DNA from: an uncultured Geobacter sp.
GTDB lineage: Bacteria; Desulfobacterota; Desulfuromonadia; Geobacterales; Geobacteraceae
NCBI GenBank assembly: GCA_937886325.1
Contig: CALABV010000035.1
Location: 1 to 22,239, forward strand
DNA: 22,239 bases
Direction of reading: 5' to 3'
The notes under the pieces are model-generated. The model ran no database searches. It was not told the DNA's origin and was given only the letters and a program-made list of their open reading frames with translations. Of the stretch, positions 1 through 9,600 are shown piece by piece. The position numbers and the translations under genes are program-made. Within the stretch, counting starts at the first letter, position 1, and the number at the start of each line of letters is the position of its first letter.

Positions 1-2848
1 GAACCGTCCCCTGTCCCACCACCGTGGCGGTGGGGAGGCAGCCCCGCAGGGCGGAAATCTCTCCCAGCGCGGTGCCGGGGAGCGCCTCCACGGGCCGGCC
101 GTGTTCCTTCAGCAGCCTTCCATCCTGGAATATCTTGAAGCTTCCGCACAATACCAGGTACACGCTGTCGCTCTCGCGACCCTGCGTGATAAGGGGTCGC
201 TCCCGCCCCACATCCTCCAACGCCACCAACTCCGGATGGTCCCGGGCCAGCTCCAGCAGCACCCGGACAAATCGCTGGTCGAGCACCTGCCGCTGCCGTT
301 CCGCGGTCCCGTGCAGCAGCTGCCAGGAGCGGAGCTTTTCCAGGAGGAAGGGAACCGCCGAGGTTCCGTCTTCGAACCGCCGGCGCTCCTCGCGGAGATT
401 CCCCCGGAAAACCCTTCCCATAAGCTGGAAACAGTCGGGGAAATCACCCTCGTCCAGGCAGGGCACGTAATCCGTTGCGGAAAAGGGGAGGAATTCCAGG
501 TAAACCAGTTTGTACCGCAGAAAACCCTCCGCTCCGCGCACCCGACGCGTCCCGGCCCGAAGCAATCCATGCCGGAACAGCGGATCGGAGATGTCGATAC
601 GACCGGAGCCGAAACCGTACGGGCTATCGAAGAGCTGTTCATTGTAGAACCCGTCGCACAACTCGATCTCTCCAGTGCCACTGTCGAAGAAAAAACAGAG
701 TGAATGCTCCTCCACCAGATTCAGAAGTCGGATACTCTCCAGTGTTCCGCCATGGGCACCGAAGTTCGGCAGCACGGGAATACCGCCTCCGTCGGCGGGA
801 AGATGGGGGAGGGGCCGCCACCTGCCGCTGACATCGTCGCGAGGTTCGACGACCCGTGTCGTGCCGTCCGTGTAGCCGATCACGAGCTTTGCGTTCTCCA
901 GCTCATACCTGGTGAGGGGCAAACCGGCCTTGAATTCCTCTATACCGTAGCGGCGCTCCAGGGGTGTCGGGTCGTCAGGAGATACCCTCTTCACCGTATA
1001 CTTCTCCTCCATGGAGATTGCCTCCACGTACACCGCCACGTGCCCTCCCCGAACCTGGTATCGCAGAATGGCCGGGATCTCAAAGCCGGCAATGCGCCGC
1101 GCCTCAGCCATGGCGCCCCGCTCCAGGCAGGCCATTGCCTGTGCCAGCTTCTCCTTCGCCTGCATCTGCTGATACAGGGCAAAGAGCGCGCCGTTCAGAT
1201 ACATGGTCTCCCGGCAGTCGCCGGTGTGCAGGAGCAAGGCGGCGGAAAGGGCCGTAGTGGAACGCGAGCCGATGCGCATCATCGGATCGATGCCCGACAA
1301 CAGGATCAACCCGTCGGAACGGACGTCGAATTCCCGGTGTGCCGGTGAGTGCAGATCCTGCAGTTGATCGACGCGGAGCCCGGAACCCACCAGGCGCCGG
1401 ATGGCCGATATGAGGTCCTGAGGTGGCGTGCGTTCCCGGAGAGGCAGTGACGGAAGGATTTGTTCGGTGATAAGGGAGAGCAGGTCATCGCGGACCTGGC
1501 GGTTGACGATGAGGTCGGGCATCCGCGCACCCACCCGGCCGATGCCGCCCGGGATGCGCTGCGGCACAAGGGGATCGACAAGGGTCCGGAAATTGATGGT
1601 CCGCTTGAGAAACAGCGTCACCGGATCCGTGGTTTTTCCGTCGAGCAGCTCCCGCACTGCTTCATTGAGCGGGGCTCCCCGGTTCTTGCCGCCGGCGATG
1701 AACCGTTCCCGCCCGGCCGCCAGCTCCGCGAGCACTGCCTGCATCCGTTTCAGGATCTCTACCGGCCCGCCCTGTTCAGGCCATCGCATCCACTCACCAT
1801 CCGCTATTTTGGCGAATTGCTCCCGGATGCGCGACAGGTCTCTCAAGAGGGTGTCCAGCTTGAATCCGGCGTCAAGGCAGGCCAGGGCGCGGGCCGGCAA
1901 GGGATCGCCCTGCTCCGGGGGACATCCTTCATGAAAATACAGCTGGAGATAGCCCGCATGGGTCCAGAAATCGAGGGATTCCGCCCCTCCTCCCATCTCC
2001 AGGGCCATCCTGAGCAAGGCAGGCTGAACCTCACGGACGGCGCGCAGTCTGGCTATTTCCACATCAAGCTCTGCCGGAATCCCTGTCTCATGGCAAGGTC
2101 CAGTTTGCTGATGCATTGACGCGAAAGCCGTACCTCTCTCCGCACACAAATCAGCGTACCGGTCCCCGGTGCGCAGCATCCAGCAGAAACCCGGAAAGGG
2201 GGTGCCGAAGCCTTCAAAGCCCCGGCGGTAGGCCTCTGCCGCCCGCTCCAGACAGTGGCGGCGCAGGGAGCGCACCTGTTCCACGGAAACTGCTGAAAGA
2301 TCCTGTCCGGGAAAATGCCGTGCGAACTCCGCCTTGACCCGGGCCGGAACAAGGTCGATCCTCTCCGAGGCGTCGTTCAGTTCCCGGGCAAAGATCTCGG
2401 CGCTCAGCATCCTGCAGGAAAAGGCATCGCCCAGGATACCCCACACCAGTCCGTTCTCCCCGCCTTCAGCGATAAGACTTTCGCACTCCCGTATCGACTC
2501 GGAGACCCGACTCGTCTTGTTCAAGGCAAGTAGATAGAACTCCCGGACGCGGGGAATGGCACGGAATGAGGCGTTTCCGCACTCTTCATAGAGCAGGATT
2601 TCACAATCCGGCGCGCTGAGAAGACGAAAGCGATTGGAGATTTCCAGCAGCTCGGCGGCACTCCAGCGAAGGAGCCCACCTGCCCCTTGGAAAACCAGCG
2701 CCCGCAGCTTTTCAAGGCTGTCCGCGGCATCCAGCCTGATTCTGAATGCGTGCTCGCGCAGGACTTCCTGTTTACGCTGTTCATAGACCTTCTCAAGATC
2801 AAGGTCACGGAGCTCATCAAAACTTCGTGCCATTCGATGCAGACCCAT
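1..2848 (-). CDS. Large protein with C-terminal cyclic-nucleotide-binding-type domain (partial, 3' end outside window)
   Basis: Reading the minus strand from ATG at 2848, the frame stays open for 949 codons to the left edge, so the stop lies outside the window. The start is supported by GGAGGA at 2856-2861, seven bases upstream. An in-frame ATG at 2872 has a weaker ribosome site. Residues about 70-235 are helical, with a pattern (LALNK at 107-111, GILGDAF at 137-143, YRRGFEGF at 207-214) that resembles the TRAFs-binding domain family DUF4071; this match is tentative. A middle region of about 600 residues is not recognised. Residues about 865-949 look like the start of a CRP-type cyclic-nucleotide-binding domain: a VYLVLCG strand near 896-902 and a phosphate-binding loop GEISALRGCLPTATV. 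The Arg normally in that loop (PRTAT) is Pro here, so cNMP binding is uncertain. No signal peptide or membrane segment is apparent. It is divergent from the two cyclase genes, so a sensor or effector role is possible but unproven. Confidence 0.85.
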   Translation of the reverse strand, partial: MGLHRMARSFDELRDLDLEKVYEQRKQEVLREHAFRIRLDAADSLEKLRALVFQGAGGLLRWSAAELLEISNRFRLLSAPDCEILLYEECGNASFRAIPRVREFYLLALNKTSRVSESIRECESLIAEGGENGLVWGILGDAFSCRMLSAEIFARELNDASERIDLVPARVKAEFARHFPGQDLSAVSVEQVRSLRRHCLERAAEAYRRGFEGFGTPFPGFCWMLRTGDRYADLCAERGTAFASMHQQTGPCHETGIPAELDVEIARLRAVREVQPALLRMALEMGGGAESLDFWTHAGYLQLYFHEGCPPEQGDPLPARALACLDAGFKLDTLLRDLSRIREQFAKIADGEWMRWPEQGGPVEILKRMQAVLAELAAGRERFIAGGKNRGAPLNEAVRELLDGKTTDPVTLFLKRTINFRTLVDPLVPQRIPGGIGRVGARMPDLIVNRQVRDDLLSLITEQILPSLPLRERTPPQDLISAIRRLVGSGLRVDQLQDLHSPAHREFDVRSDGLILLSGIDPMMRIGSRSTTALSAALLLHTGDCRETMYLNGALFALYQQMQAKEKLAQAMACLERGAMAEARRIAGFEIPAILRYQVRGGHVAVYVEAISMEEKYTVKRVSPDDPTPLERRYGIEEFKAGLPLTRYELENAKLVIGYTDGTTRVVEPRDDVSGRWRPLPHLPADGGGIPVLPNFGAHGGTLESIRLLNLVEEHSLCFFFDSGTGEIELCDGFYNEQLFDSPYGFGSGRIDISDPLFRHGLLRAGTRRVRGAEGFLRYKLVYLEFLPFSATDYVPCLDEGDFPDCFQLMGRVFRGNLREERRRFEDGTSAVPFLLEKLRSWQLLHGTAERQRQVLDQRFVRVLLELARDHPELVALEDVGRERPLITQGRESDSVYLVLCGSFKIFQDGRLLKEHGRPVEALPGTALGEISALRGCLPTATVVGQGTV

Positions 2849-3144
2849 AGAAGAGTCCTCCGCGCGCTTCATGCTTGGGAAGAAAGAACTTCTCTTCAAC
2901 GCCGGAGCTCGATCGCTGAGCGAGCTTCCCGCCATGCGGCAATTTCCACGGAAAACCGACCCCGGACCTTTCTCCTGAACATAAGTTTGTTATACTTTTC
3001 AAATAAAACAACAGTTTATTTCAAGTTTCGTCGTATACCTCTTCCCGATATGCGGCACTGACAACGGAATACGGATGTTTCGACAACCATTGAACATTGA
3101 ACGCTCCCTTGGGAATACGGATCAACCCGGGTGACGAGGCTGCC
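2849..3144. other. Divergent intergenic region with direct repeat
   Basis: This 296-bp gap separates two divergent genes and is AT-richer than its surroundings between about 2980 and 3045. I see no gene in it. It holds an 11-bp direct repeat, GGAATACGGAT, at 3066-3076 and 3112-3122, and two adjacent copies of ATTGAAC at 3089-3102. The second long copy ends 23 bases before the first cyclase start, a plausible position for a regulator or leader element. Promoters for both genes should lie here. Confidence 0.5.
2991..3021 (+). promoter_or_regulatory. Candidate -10 box and AT-rich palindrome upstream of first cyclase
   Basis: TATACT at 2991-2996 is a good sigma-70 type -10 hexamer in the plus direction, but the -35 region (TTTCTC-like, 16 bases upstream) is weak. 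It is followed at 3001-3021 by a perfect 7-bp inverted repeat, AAATAAA and TTTATTT, separated by seven bases. An operator overlapping the start of transcription would look like this. The assignment is inferred from sequence only. Confidence 0.35.
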
Positions 3145-6100
3145 ATGAAATGCCCCATATGCGGTTCCGAAATCAGCGGGGAGTCGCGGTTCTGCAGCCA
3201 GTGCGGAGTCGGCCTGCAACGCACCTGCCCCTCCTGCGGCGCACCTCATCAGCCGACACTGTTTCCCTGTTCCGTCTGCGGCCATGCTACGGGAGAGAGC
3301 GTCACGTCGGGAGAGCGTCGGGAATCCCCGCAAAGCATGCCTCCCCGTCCGGACGACATGGCGATCATCCGGCGGTTCCTCACCCCGCAGCTTGCCGACA
3401 AGATCCTGGAAGCCCGCGGCCGGATCGAAGGGGAGCGTCGTCAGGTGACCGCCCTGTTCGCGGACATCCAGGACTACACACCCCTAGCCGAGGCGCTGGG
3501 GGAAGAGGCGACCTTCAAGCTCATGGAGCGGGTCTACGAATGCATGATCACCGCCGTGCTCGGAGAGGAGGGAAGCGTGCAGGAACTGACGGGCGACGGC
3601 ATCTTCGCCCTGTTCGGCGCTCCCATCGCCCTGGAGGACGCACCGGTGCGCGCCTGCCGCGCGGCCCTGGCCATGCAGGAGAAGATGAAGTCCCTGGGCG
3701 ACGAATTCGCTGTTGAGTTCGGCATCCGCCCCCTGGCCCGCATCGGTATCCATGCCGGCCCGGTCGTGGTCGGCACGCTGGGCACCGACCTGCGCATGGA
3801 ATTCAAGGCCGTGGGCGACACGGTGAACCTGGCATCCCGCCTGGAGTCCCTGGCCGAACCGGGGCACATCTTCATCAGTGAAGCGACCTATAACCTCGTG
3901 GCGCCGTTCATCGACTGCCTCTGCCTCGGAGAGCGGTGCATCAGGGGGAAGGCCGAGCCGCAGAAGGTATACCACCTGGAAGGAATCAAGGAGCAGATCC
4001 TGCGTTTCGAGGCAGCCCTCCAGCGCGGGCTCACTCCATTGGCAGGCAGGTCGGAAGAGCTGAATCTGTTGGAGCACTACTGCGACAAGGCCGGACAAGG
4101 CTCTCCATTGCTGCTTCTCGTCATCGGCGAGGCGGGAGTCGGGAAATCCCGGCTCATCCATGAACTGAAAACTCGCGTCGAGAGCAAAAGGCTCCTTTTT
4201 CTCCAGAGCAACTGCACCTCGTACGGCAGGGCAATCTCCCTCATGCCTTTCATTCACCTGGTCAAGAACATTCTGCGCATCAAAGACGGCGATGACCGGA
4301 CGGTCATTGAGCGAAAAGTCAGGCAGGGACTCGAGCTCTTCGGTATGGATCCTGTCGCCTCAGGACCCTATCTGCTTGCTCTGCTCGGGGTCCAGGATAA
4401 GGACGATTCGCTCAGAGGTCTCGATGCCAAGATCATGGGTGAGCGTACCAGGGAAGCCATCATCTCGCTCATCAGGAACCGTTGCCGCCTATGTCCCGCG
4501 GTCCTTGCCGTGGAGGACCTTCACTGGATCGACCAGACATCGGAAAGCCTGCTCGGCCAGATTGCCCGTGAAAAGGACCAGATGCCGTTGCTCATTCTCT
4601 GCACCGCCCGGCCTTCCTACAGCTCGCCGTGGGCCGGGGTAGCGTATGCCAGGGAAGTGCGGCTCGAACCGCTCTCCCGGCAATGCACCGTCGACATGGC
4701 CAGGGCGATCCTTGGCTGCGACGCCATCGATGAAGGTCTGTCGCGGATGATCATCGAGGAGACCGGATGCAACCCGCTCTATACCGAGGAAATCACCCGC
4801 TACCTGCTCGACAGCGGCGCCATCCTGTGGACCGGGAGGACAGCTTCGTGCGGCCTGGCGGCCGGAGATGTCAAAGTCCCCTCAACGGTACTGGACCTGC
4901 TCCAGACCAGGATAGATCGGCTGGAAGAAGAGCCGAAGGCGCTTCTGCAGACCGCGGCCGTCATCGGGCAGCGGTTTTCACCCGAGCTGGCGCGCCTGGT
5001 TTCGGGGTTGGGAGACTCCTTTGACCGGCATCTCTGCGAGCTGGAAAAGCCTGGACTGATCGTACGGGAGCAACTTGAGGATCAGGTCGAGTACCGGTTC
5101 AAGCATGTCCTGCTCCAGGACGCCGTCTACAACAATCTGCTTCAGGAGCGGAGGGAGCGGCTTCACCAGCTTGTCGGCGAGACGATGGAACAACTCTATG
5201 CCGACCGCTTGAACGAATGGGCCCATACCCTCTCACACCACTGGGGGAATACGCGCAATACCGGCAAGACCGTGCGCTTTCTGACAATGGCGGGAGAAAA
5301 GAGCTACCTGGTGTGCGCCCTGGAAGAGGCTCACCAGCGGTTCGGGAAGGCACTCGAACTGATTGAAGCAGAACCGGGATGTGTTGATGATCTCTTCCTT
5401 GCCGACGTTCTCATCAAATGGGGTCGGGTGTATCTGCATCGCGCCGATTTCTTTGCCCTCCGCGCACTGCTTGAACCCTACCTGCCGAAGATGGAAGGAC
5501 TCGGTGACCGGCGGCGCCTGTCCCTGGTCCTTTCCTGGCTCGCCCTGTCCCACGTGTTTTCCGGCAACGGCCCAGTTGCCAAGCCGCTTCTGGAAAGGGC
5601 CCTTGCCATTGCCCGGGAGGCAGGCGATGACGAGTGCATCGCCATGGCGGCCCGGTCGCTTGTCTGGCTCTATGCCTGCTGGATACCGGACAACGTTCAA
5701 TCCGAAGCCATGGTGGCGCGTTATTATGCACTGGCCATGGAATCCGCAGAAAAGATAAATAACGTTATTGTCATGATAGGTGTAACGGTTGCCAGGTCAC
5801 GTCATCTCGAGTGGCTGGGCCGATTTCCCGAAGCGCGTTCTTATGCCTCGAAGCTCGTCGAGATAGGCCGGAGATATCGTGACACCCGCAGCCTGAGTTA
5901 TGCCCAATGGTCTCTGGGATTCACCAATCTCTATGAAGAACGATACCAGGAAGCGCTGGAGTGCGCCGAGCAGTCCCTGCAGCTGTCGCCTGATATGCTC
6001 GATGAATTATGCGCTTCAGGAGTAAAAGGTGTGGCCCTTTCTTTCACGGGCAGAGTTGCCGAGGGCTTCGAAATAGTGAGCAAGGTACGTCAGGGCATCA

Positions 6101-6603
6101 TCAGAACCGGCTTTCTGCCGCTTCTTGGAGGGATCGACATACCCTATGGAGCCGTATTGGTGCAGGCAGGGCATCTCAAAATAGGGGAACGACACCTGAA
6201 CGACGCAATCACGTACTGGACGTCATTGGGCAACTACCCGGTGCCGGTTTGGGCGCACCTCGCCCTGGGAGATCTGTATGCCCGGCTGGTCATGGGGACA
6301 ATGAATCTCTCTCCGGGCGCCATGCTGAAAAACTTCGGGTTTCTCGTGCGGAATTTCCCCGTCGCTCGTCGCAGGGCGCGCCACCACTATGAGCACGTCG
6401 TGCGGTGCGCAAGGACTTTCAATATGCCGTGGCTCCTTGCGCGGGCACTCTATAGTCTTGGTGAATTATCACGAGCAAAGAAACGACATGAAGAAGCGCG
6501 CGCCTATTACGAAGAAGCGCTTCAAGCAGCTGAATCATGGGAGTTCGAAATTGCCGGAAAGATACGTTCCGCATTGAATTCGCTGGAAAAAAGCAAACGT
6601 TGA
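3145..6603 (+). CDS. Zinc-ribbon / class III nucleotide cyclase / STAND ATPase / TPR protein, copy 1
   Basis: Predicted 1152-residue cytoplasmic signalling protein. I chose ATG 3145 because GAGG at 3136-3139 precedes it and the protein then starts directly with the zinc ribbon, as in the second copy. Two zinc ribbons have Cys pairs at 3/6, 17/20, 28/31 and 42/45. The cyclase domain spans about 98-260. Metal-binding Asp107 and Asp151 and the transition-state Asn228 and Arg232 are all present, so activity is expected. The base-selecting positions are Glu147 and Lys221, an unusual pair. The ATPase domain starts near 298, with Walker A GEAGVGKS at 328-335 and Walker B-like VEDLHW at 456-461, typical of COG3899-type predicted ATPases. 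From about 660 to the end the sequence is helical and TPR-like. Family knowledge suggests that a signal sensed by the TPR/ATPase part controls cyclic nucleotide synthesis. The ligand and product are unknown. A close paralogue follows 79 bp downstream, probably in the same transcript. Confidence 0.9.
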   Translation: MKCPICGSEISGESRFCSQCGVGLQRTCPSCGAPHQPTLFPCSVCGHATGESVTSGERRESPQSMPPRPDDMAIIRRFLTPQLADKILEARGRIEGERRQVTALFADIQDYTPLAEALGEEATFKLMERVYECMITAVLGEEGSVQELTGDGIFALFGAPIALEDAPVRACRAALAMQEKMKSLGDEFAVEFGIRPLARIGIHAGPVVVGTLGTDLRMEFKAVGDTVNLASRLESLAEPGHIFISEATYNLVAPFIDCLCLGERCIRGKAEPQKVYHLEGIKEQILRFEAALQRGLTPLAGRSEELNLLEHYCDKAGQGSPLLLLVIGEAGVGKSRLIHELKTRVESKRLLFLQSNCTSYGRAISLMPFIHLVKNILRIKDGDDRTVIERKVRQGLELFGMDPVASGPYLLALLGVQDKDDSLRGLDAKIMGERTREAIISLIRNRCRLCPAVLAVEDLHWIDQTSESLLGQIAREKDQMPLLILCTARPSYSSPWAGVAYAREVRLEPLSRQCTVDMARAILGCDAIDEGLSRMIIEETGCNPLYTEEITRYLLDSGAILWTGRTASCGLAAGDVKVPSTVLDLLQTRIDRLEEEPKALLQTAAVIGQRFSPELARLVSGLGDSFDRHLCELEKPGLIVREQLEDQVEYRFKHVLLQDAVYNNLLQERRERLHQLVGETMEQLYADRLNEWAHTLSHHWGNTRNTGKTVRFLTMAGEKSYLVCALEEAHQRFGKALELIEAEPGCVDDLFLADVLIKWGRVYLHRADFFALRALLEPYLPKMEGLGDRRRLSLVLSWLALSHVFSGNGPVAKPLLERALAIAREAGDDECIAMAARSLVWLYACWIPDNVQSEAMVARYYALAMESAEKINNVIVMIGVTVARSRHLEWLGRFPEARSYASKLVEIGRRYRDTRSLSYAQWSLGFTNLYEERYQEALECAEQSLQLSPDMLDELCASGVKGVALSFTGRVAEGFEIVSKVRQGIIRTGFLPLLGGIDIPYGAVLVQAGHLKIGERHLNDAITYWTSLGNYPVPVWAHLALGDLYARLVMGTMNLSPGAMLKNFGFLVRNFPVARRRARHHYEHVVRCARTFNMPWLLARALYSLGELSRAKKRHEEARAYYEEALQAAESWEFEIAGKIRSALNSLEKSKR

Positions 6604-6636
6604 TAATTATCGCCGTTGTTTCAGACGGGAAATACG

Positions 6637-6668
6637 CCGGTGATGAAATTGCTCAGGAGCGTCACCGG
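6637..6668 (+). other. Possible hairpin just upstream of second cyclase gene
   Basis: CCGGTGA at 6637-6643 pairs with TCACCGG at 6662-6668 across an 18-base loop, in the 79-bp gap between the two cyclase genes and a few bases before the GGAG ribosome site of the second. It could influence translation of the second copy or be incidental. There is no T-tract, so it does not look like a terminator. Confidence 0.25.
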
Positions 6669-6682
6669 TTGTGGAGTCAGCG

Positions 6683-9600
6683 ATGAAGTGTCCCAGATGC
6701 GGTGTTGACAATGCCGATGGCATCAACTTCTGTGGCCAATGCGGAGAAAGGCTTCGAGCCTCCTGTTCTTCCTGTGGAGCCGCAGGCCAATCGACCAGCT
6801 CCCCCTGCTTAGTCTGCGGCCATGTTCCGGAAGAACCCACTGCCGCCGACCGGGAAAGCGAGTCGGTCAAATTTCCAGCCAGTGACGACATGGCCGTCAT
6901 CAGGCGTTTCCTCACCCCCAAGCTCGCCGAGAAGATCCTGGCCGCCCGCGGCAGGATCGAAGGGGAGCGGAGACAGGTGACGGCCCTGTTCGCGGACATC
7001 CAGGGCTACACCCCCCTTTCCGAGGCGTTGGGGGAGGAGGCGACCTTCAAGGTCATGGAGCGGATCTATGCATGCATGATCACCGCCGTGCTCGCGGAGG
7101 AGGGAAGCGTGCAGGAACTGACGGGCGACGGCATCTTCGCCCTGTTCGGCGCTCCCATCGCCCTGGAGGACGCGCCGGTGCGCGCCTGCCGCGCGGCCCT
7201 GGAGATGCAGGACAAGTTGAAAGCCCTCGGCTACCAGCTGGAAAGCGACCTCGGCATCCGCCCCCTGGCCCGCATCGGCATCCATACCGGCCCGGTTGTC
7301 ATCGGCACGCTGGGCACCGATCTGCGCATGGAGTTCAAGGCCGTGGGCGACACGGTGAATCTGGCGTCCAGGCTGGAGTCCATGGCCGAACCGGGACATA
7401 TCTTCATCAGCGAAGCCACTTTCAACCTGGTGGCGCCGTTCGTAGACAGTCTCAGTATGGGCGAACGGCCCGTCAAGGGGAAGGCGGAGCCCCAGAAGGT
7501 ATACCACCTGGATGGGATTAAGGAGCAGCCCCTCCGCTTCGAGGCATCCCTCCTGCGCGGGCTCACTCCGCTGGCAGGGAGATCGGAAGAGCTGGATCTG
7601 CTGGAGCACTACTGCGACAAGGCAGCTCAGGGCTCTCCACTGCTGACACTGATCATCGGCGAAGCTGGGGTCGGGAAATCAAGGCTTCTTTATGAGCTGA
7701 AGCGGCGCATCGAAAACAGACGCTACCTCTATCTCCAGAGCAACTGCACATCTTTTGGCGCGTCCACTCCCCTGCTTCCCTTTATGCACCTGGTGAATAA
7801 TCTGTTCCGCATCAATGACGGAGACGATCGCACGGTTGTTGAGCGGAAAATGAAACAGAGCCTCGAGCTCTTCGGCATGGGCGTCGAAGCCAAGCCGTTT
7901 CTCATGGCCCTGCTCGGGTTTGAAGAAAGGGACAATTCCCTCCGCGGTCTCGATGCAAAGATTATCGGTGACCGGACCAGGGAAATCCTGGTTGAGCTCA
8001 TTCGCAACCGCTGCCTCACCTCCCCCATGATAGTGGCAATCGAGGACCTGCACTGGATAGATCCCGCATCGGAAAACCTCCTCGACCGGATTGTCCGTTC
8101 AGTGGACAAATCGCCGCTCTTCATCCTCTGCACCGCGCGCCCCTCCTATACATCCCCTTGGATCGGGGTGGCGAATGCCAGGGAAGTGCAACTCGCCCCC
8201 CTGTCCCGGCAATGCACCATTGACATGGCCAAGTCGCTCCTCGGGTGCGACATCATCGATGACGGACTGTCGCGGGTGATTGTCGAGGAAACGGGCTGCA
8301 ATCCGCTCTATACCGAGGAGATGACCAGGTATCTGCTCGACAGCGGCGCCATTCAGCGTGCAGGCAGAACGGTCTCCTGCGCATTCGCGCCGGATGAGGT
8401 CAAGGTACCCGCGACCATCCTTGATCTGCTGCAAACCCGGGTGGACCGGCTGGAAGAGGGGCCGAAGGCGCTGCTGCAGACCGCGGCCGTCATCGGCCAG
8501 CGGTTCTCTCCCGACATAGCCCGCCCGGTCTCAGGGCTCGGTGAATCCTTTGACTCGCATCTGGGCGATCTCGAGAAATTGAGGCTGGTTTTCAGGGAAC
8601 AGTTCGAGGAGCAGGTAGTATATCGGTTCAAGCATGCCCTGCTTCAGGATGCCGTCTATAACAGCCTGCTGCGGGAGCGGAGGGAACGGCTTCACCAGCT
8701 TGTGGGCGAGACCATGGAACATCTCTACGCCGACCGTTTGGACGAATGGGCCAATACCCTTGCCCATCACTGGGGAAATACGCACAACATCTGCAAGACC
8801 GTGCAGTACCTGGTCATGGCAGGAGAGAAGAGTTACTGGGTCTGCTCGATGGAAGAGGCCCATCACCGTTTTCACAAGGCTGTTGAACTGATCGAAGCCG
8901 AGCCGTCGTGCGTCGACGACCTCTTCCTCGCTGACGTGCTTGCCAAATGGGCGAAGGCATTCGTGTATCGCGCCGATTTCAAGGGTATGACCCGGCTGCT
9001 GGAACGCTACCTGCCGAAAATGGAAAGCCTTGGCGACAAGCGGCGACTGTCTTTGATGCTTACCTGGCTGGCGGACTCACACGTTTTTGCCGGTCGCGGC
9101 GACAAGGCAAAGCCGCTGGTGGAAAGGGCACTGGTCCTGGCGGAAGAATCGGACGATCCGGAGTGTATCGGCCAGGCGGCGAGGGTGCTGGCCTGGCTGT
9201 ACTCGTACTGGATACCGGACAGCGCGCAGTCCGAAGCCATGGTGGAGCGCCATTGCAGGCTGGCCCTGGAATGCGCCGAAAAAACAAATGACATCGTCAT
9301 CTTTCTCCAGGCTACCCTCATCATGGCAGTCCATCGTTTCCTGCGCAGTCGATACACCGAAAGTCGGCTGTATTGCTCCAAACTCATGGAATTGGGACAA
9401 AGGTTCCGGGACAATCGATTCTTGTCCCATGCCCAATGGTCTCTCGGATTTATTAACGTCATGGATGGGCGATATGAAGAGGCTCTTGAGAATGCGGAGC
9501 AGGCTCTTCAGCTATGTCCGGACCTGATTGACGAGTTCTGTGCACGAGCTGTAAAAGCCGGCGCGCTGGCCCTGAAGGGTGAGGTTTCCGAAGGCCTGGA

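Noticed and set aside
101..2119. Several plus-strand open frames of 118-219 codons opposite the first gene
   Set aside because: They are broken into unrelated pieces with no family resemblance, while a single minus-strand frame stays open over the whole stretch and has a good ribosome site and recognisable domains.
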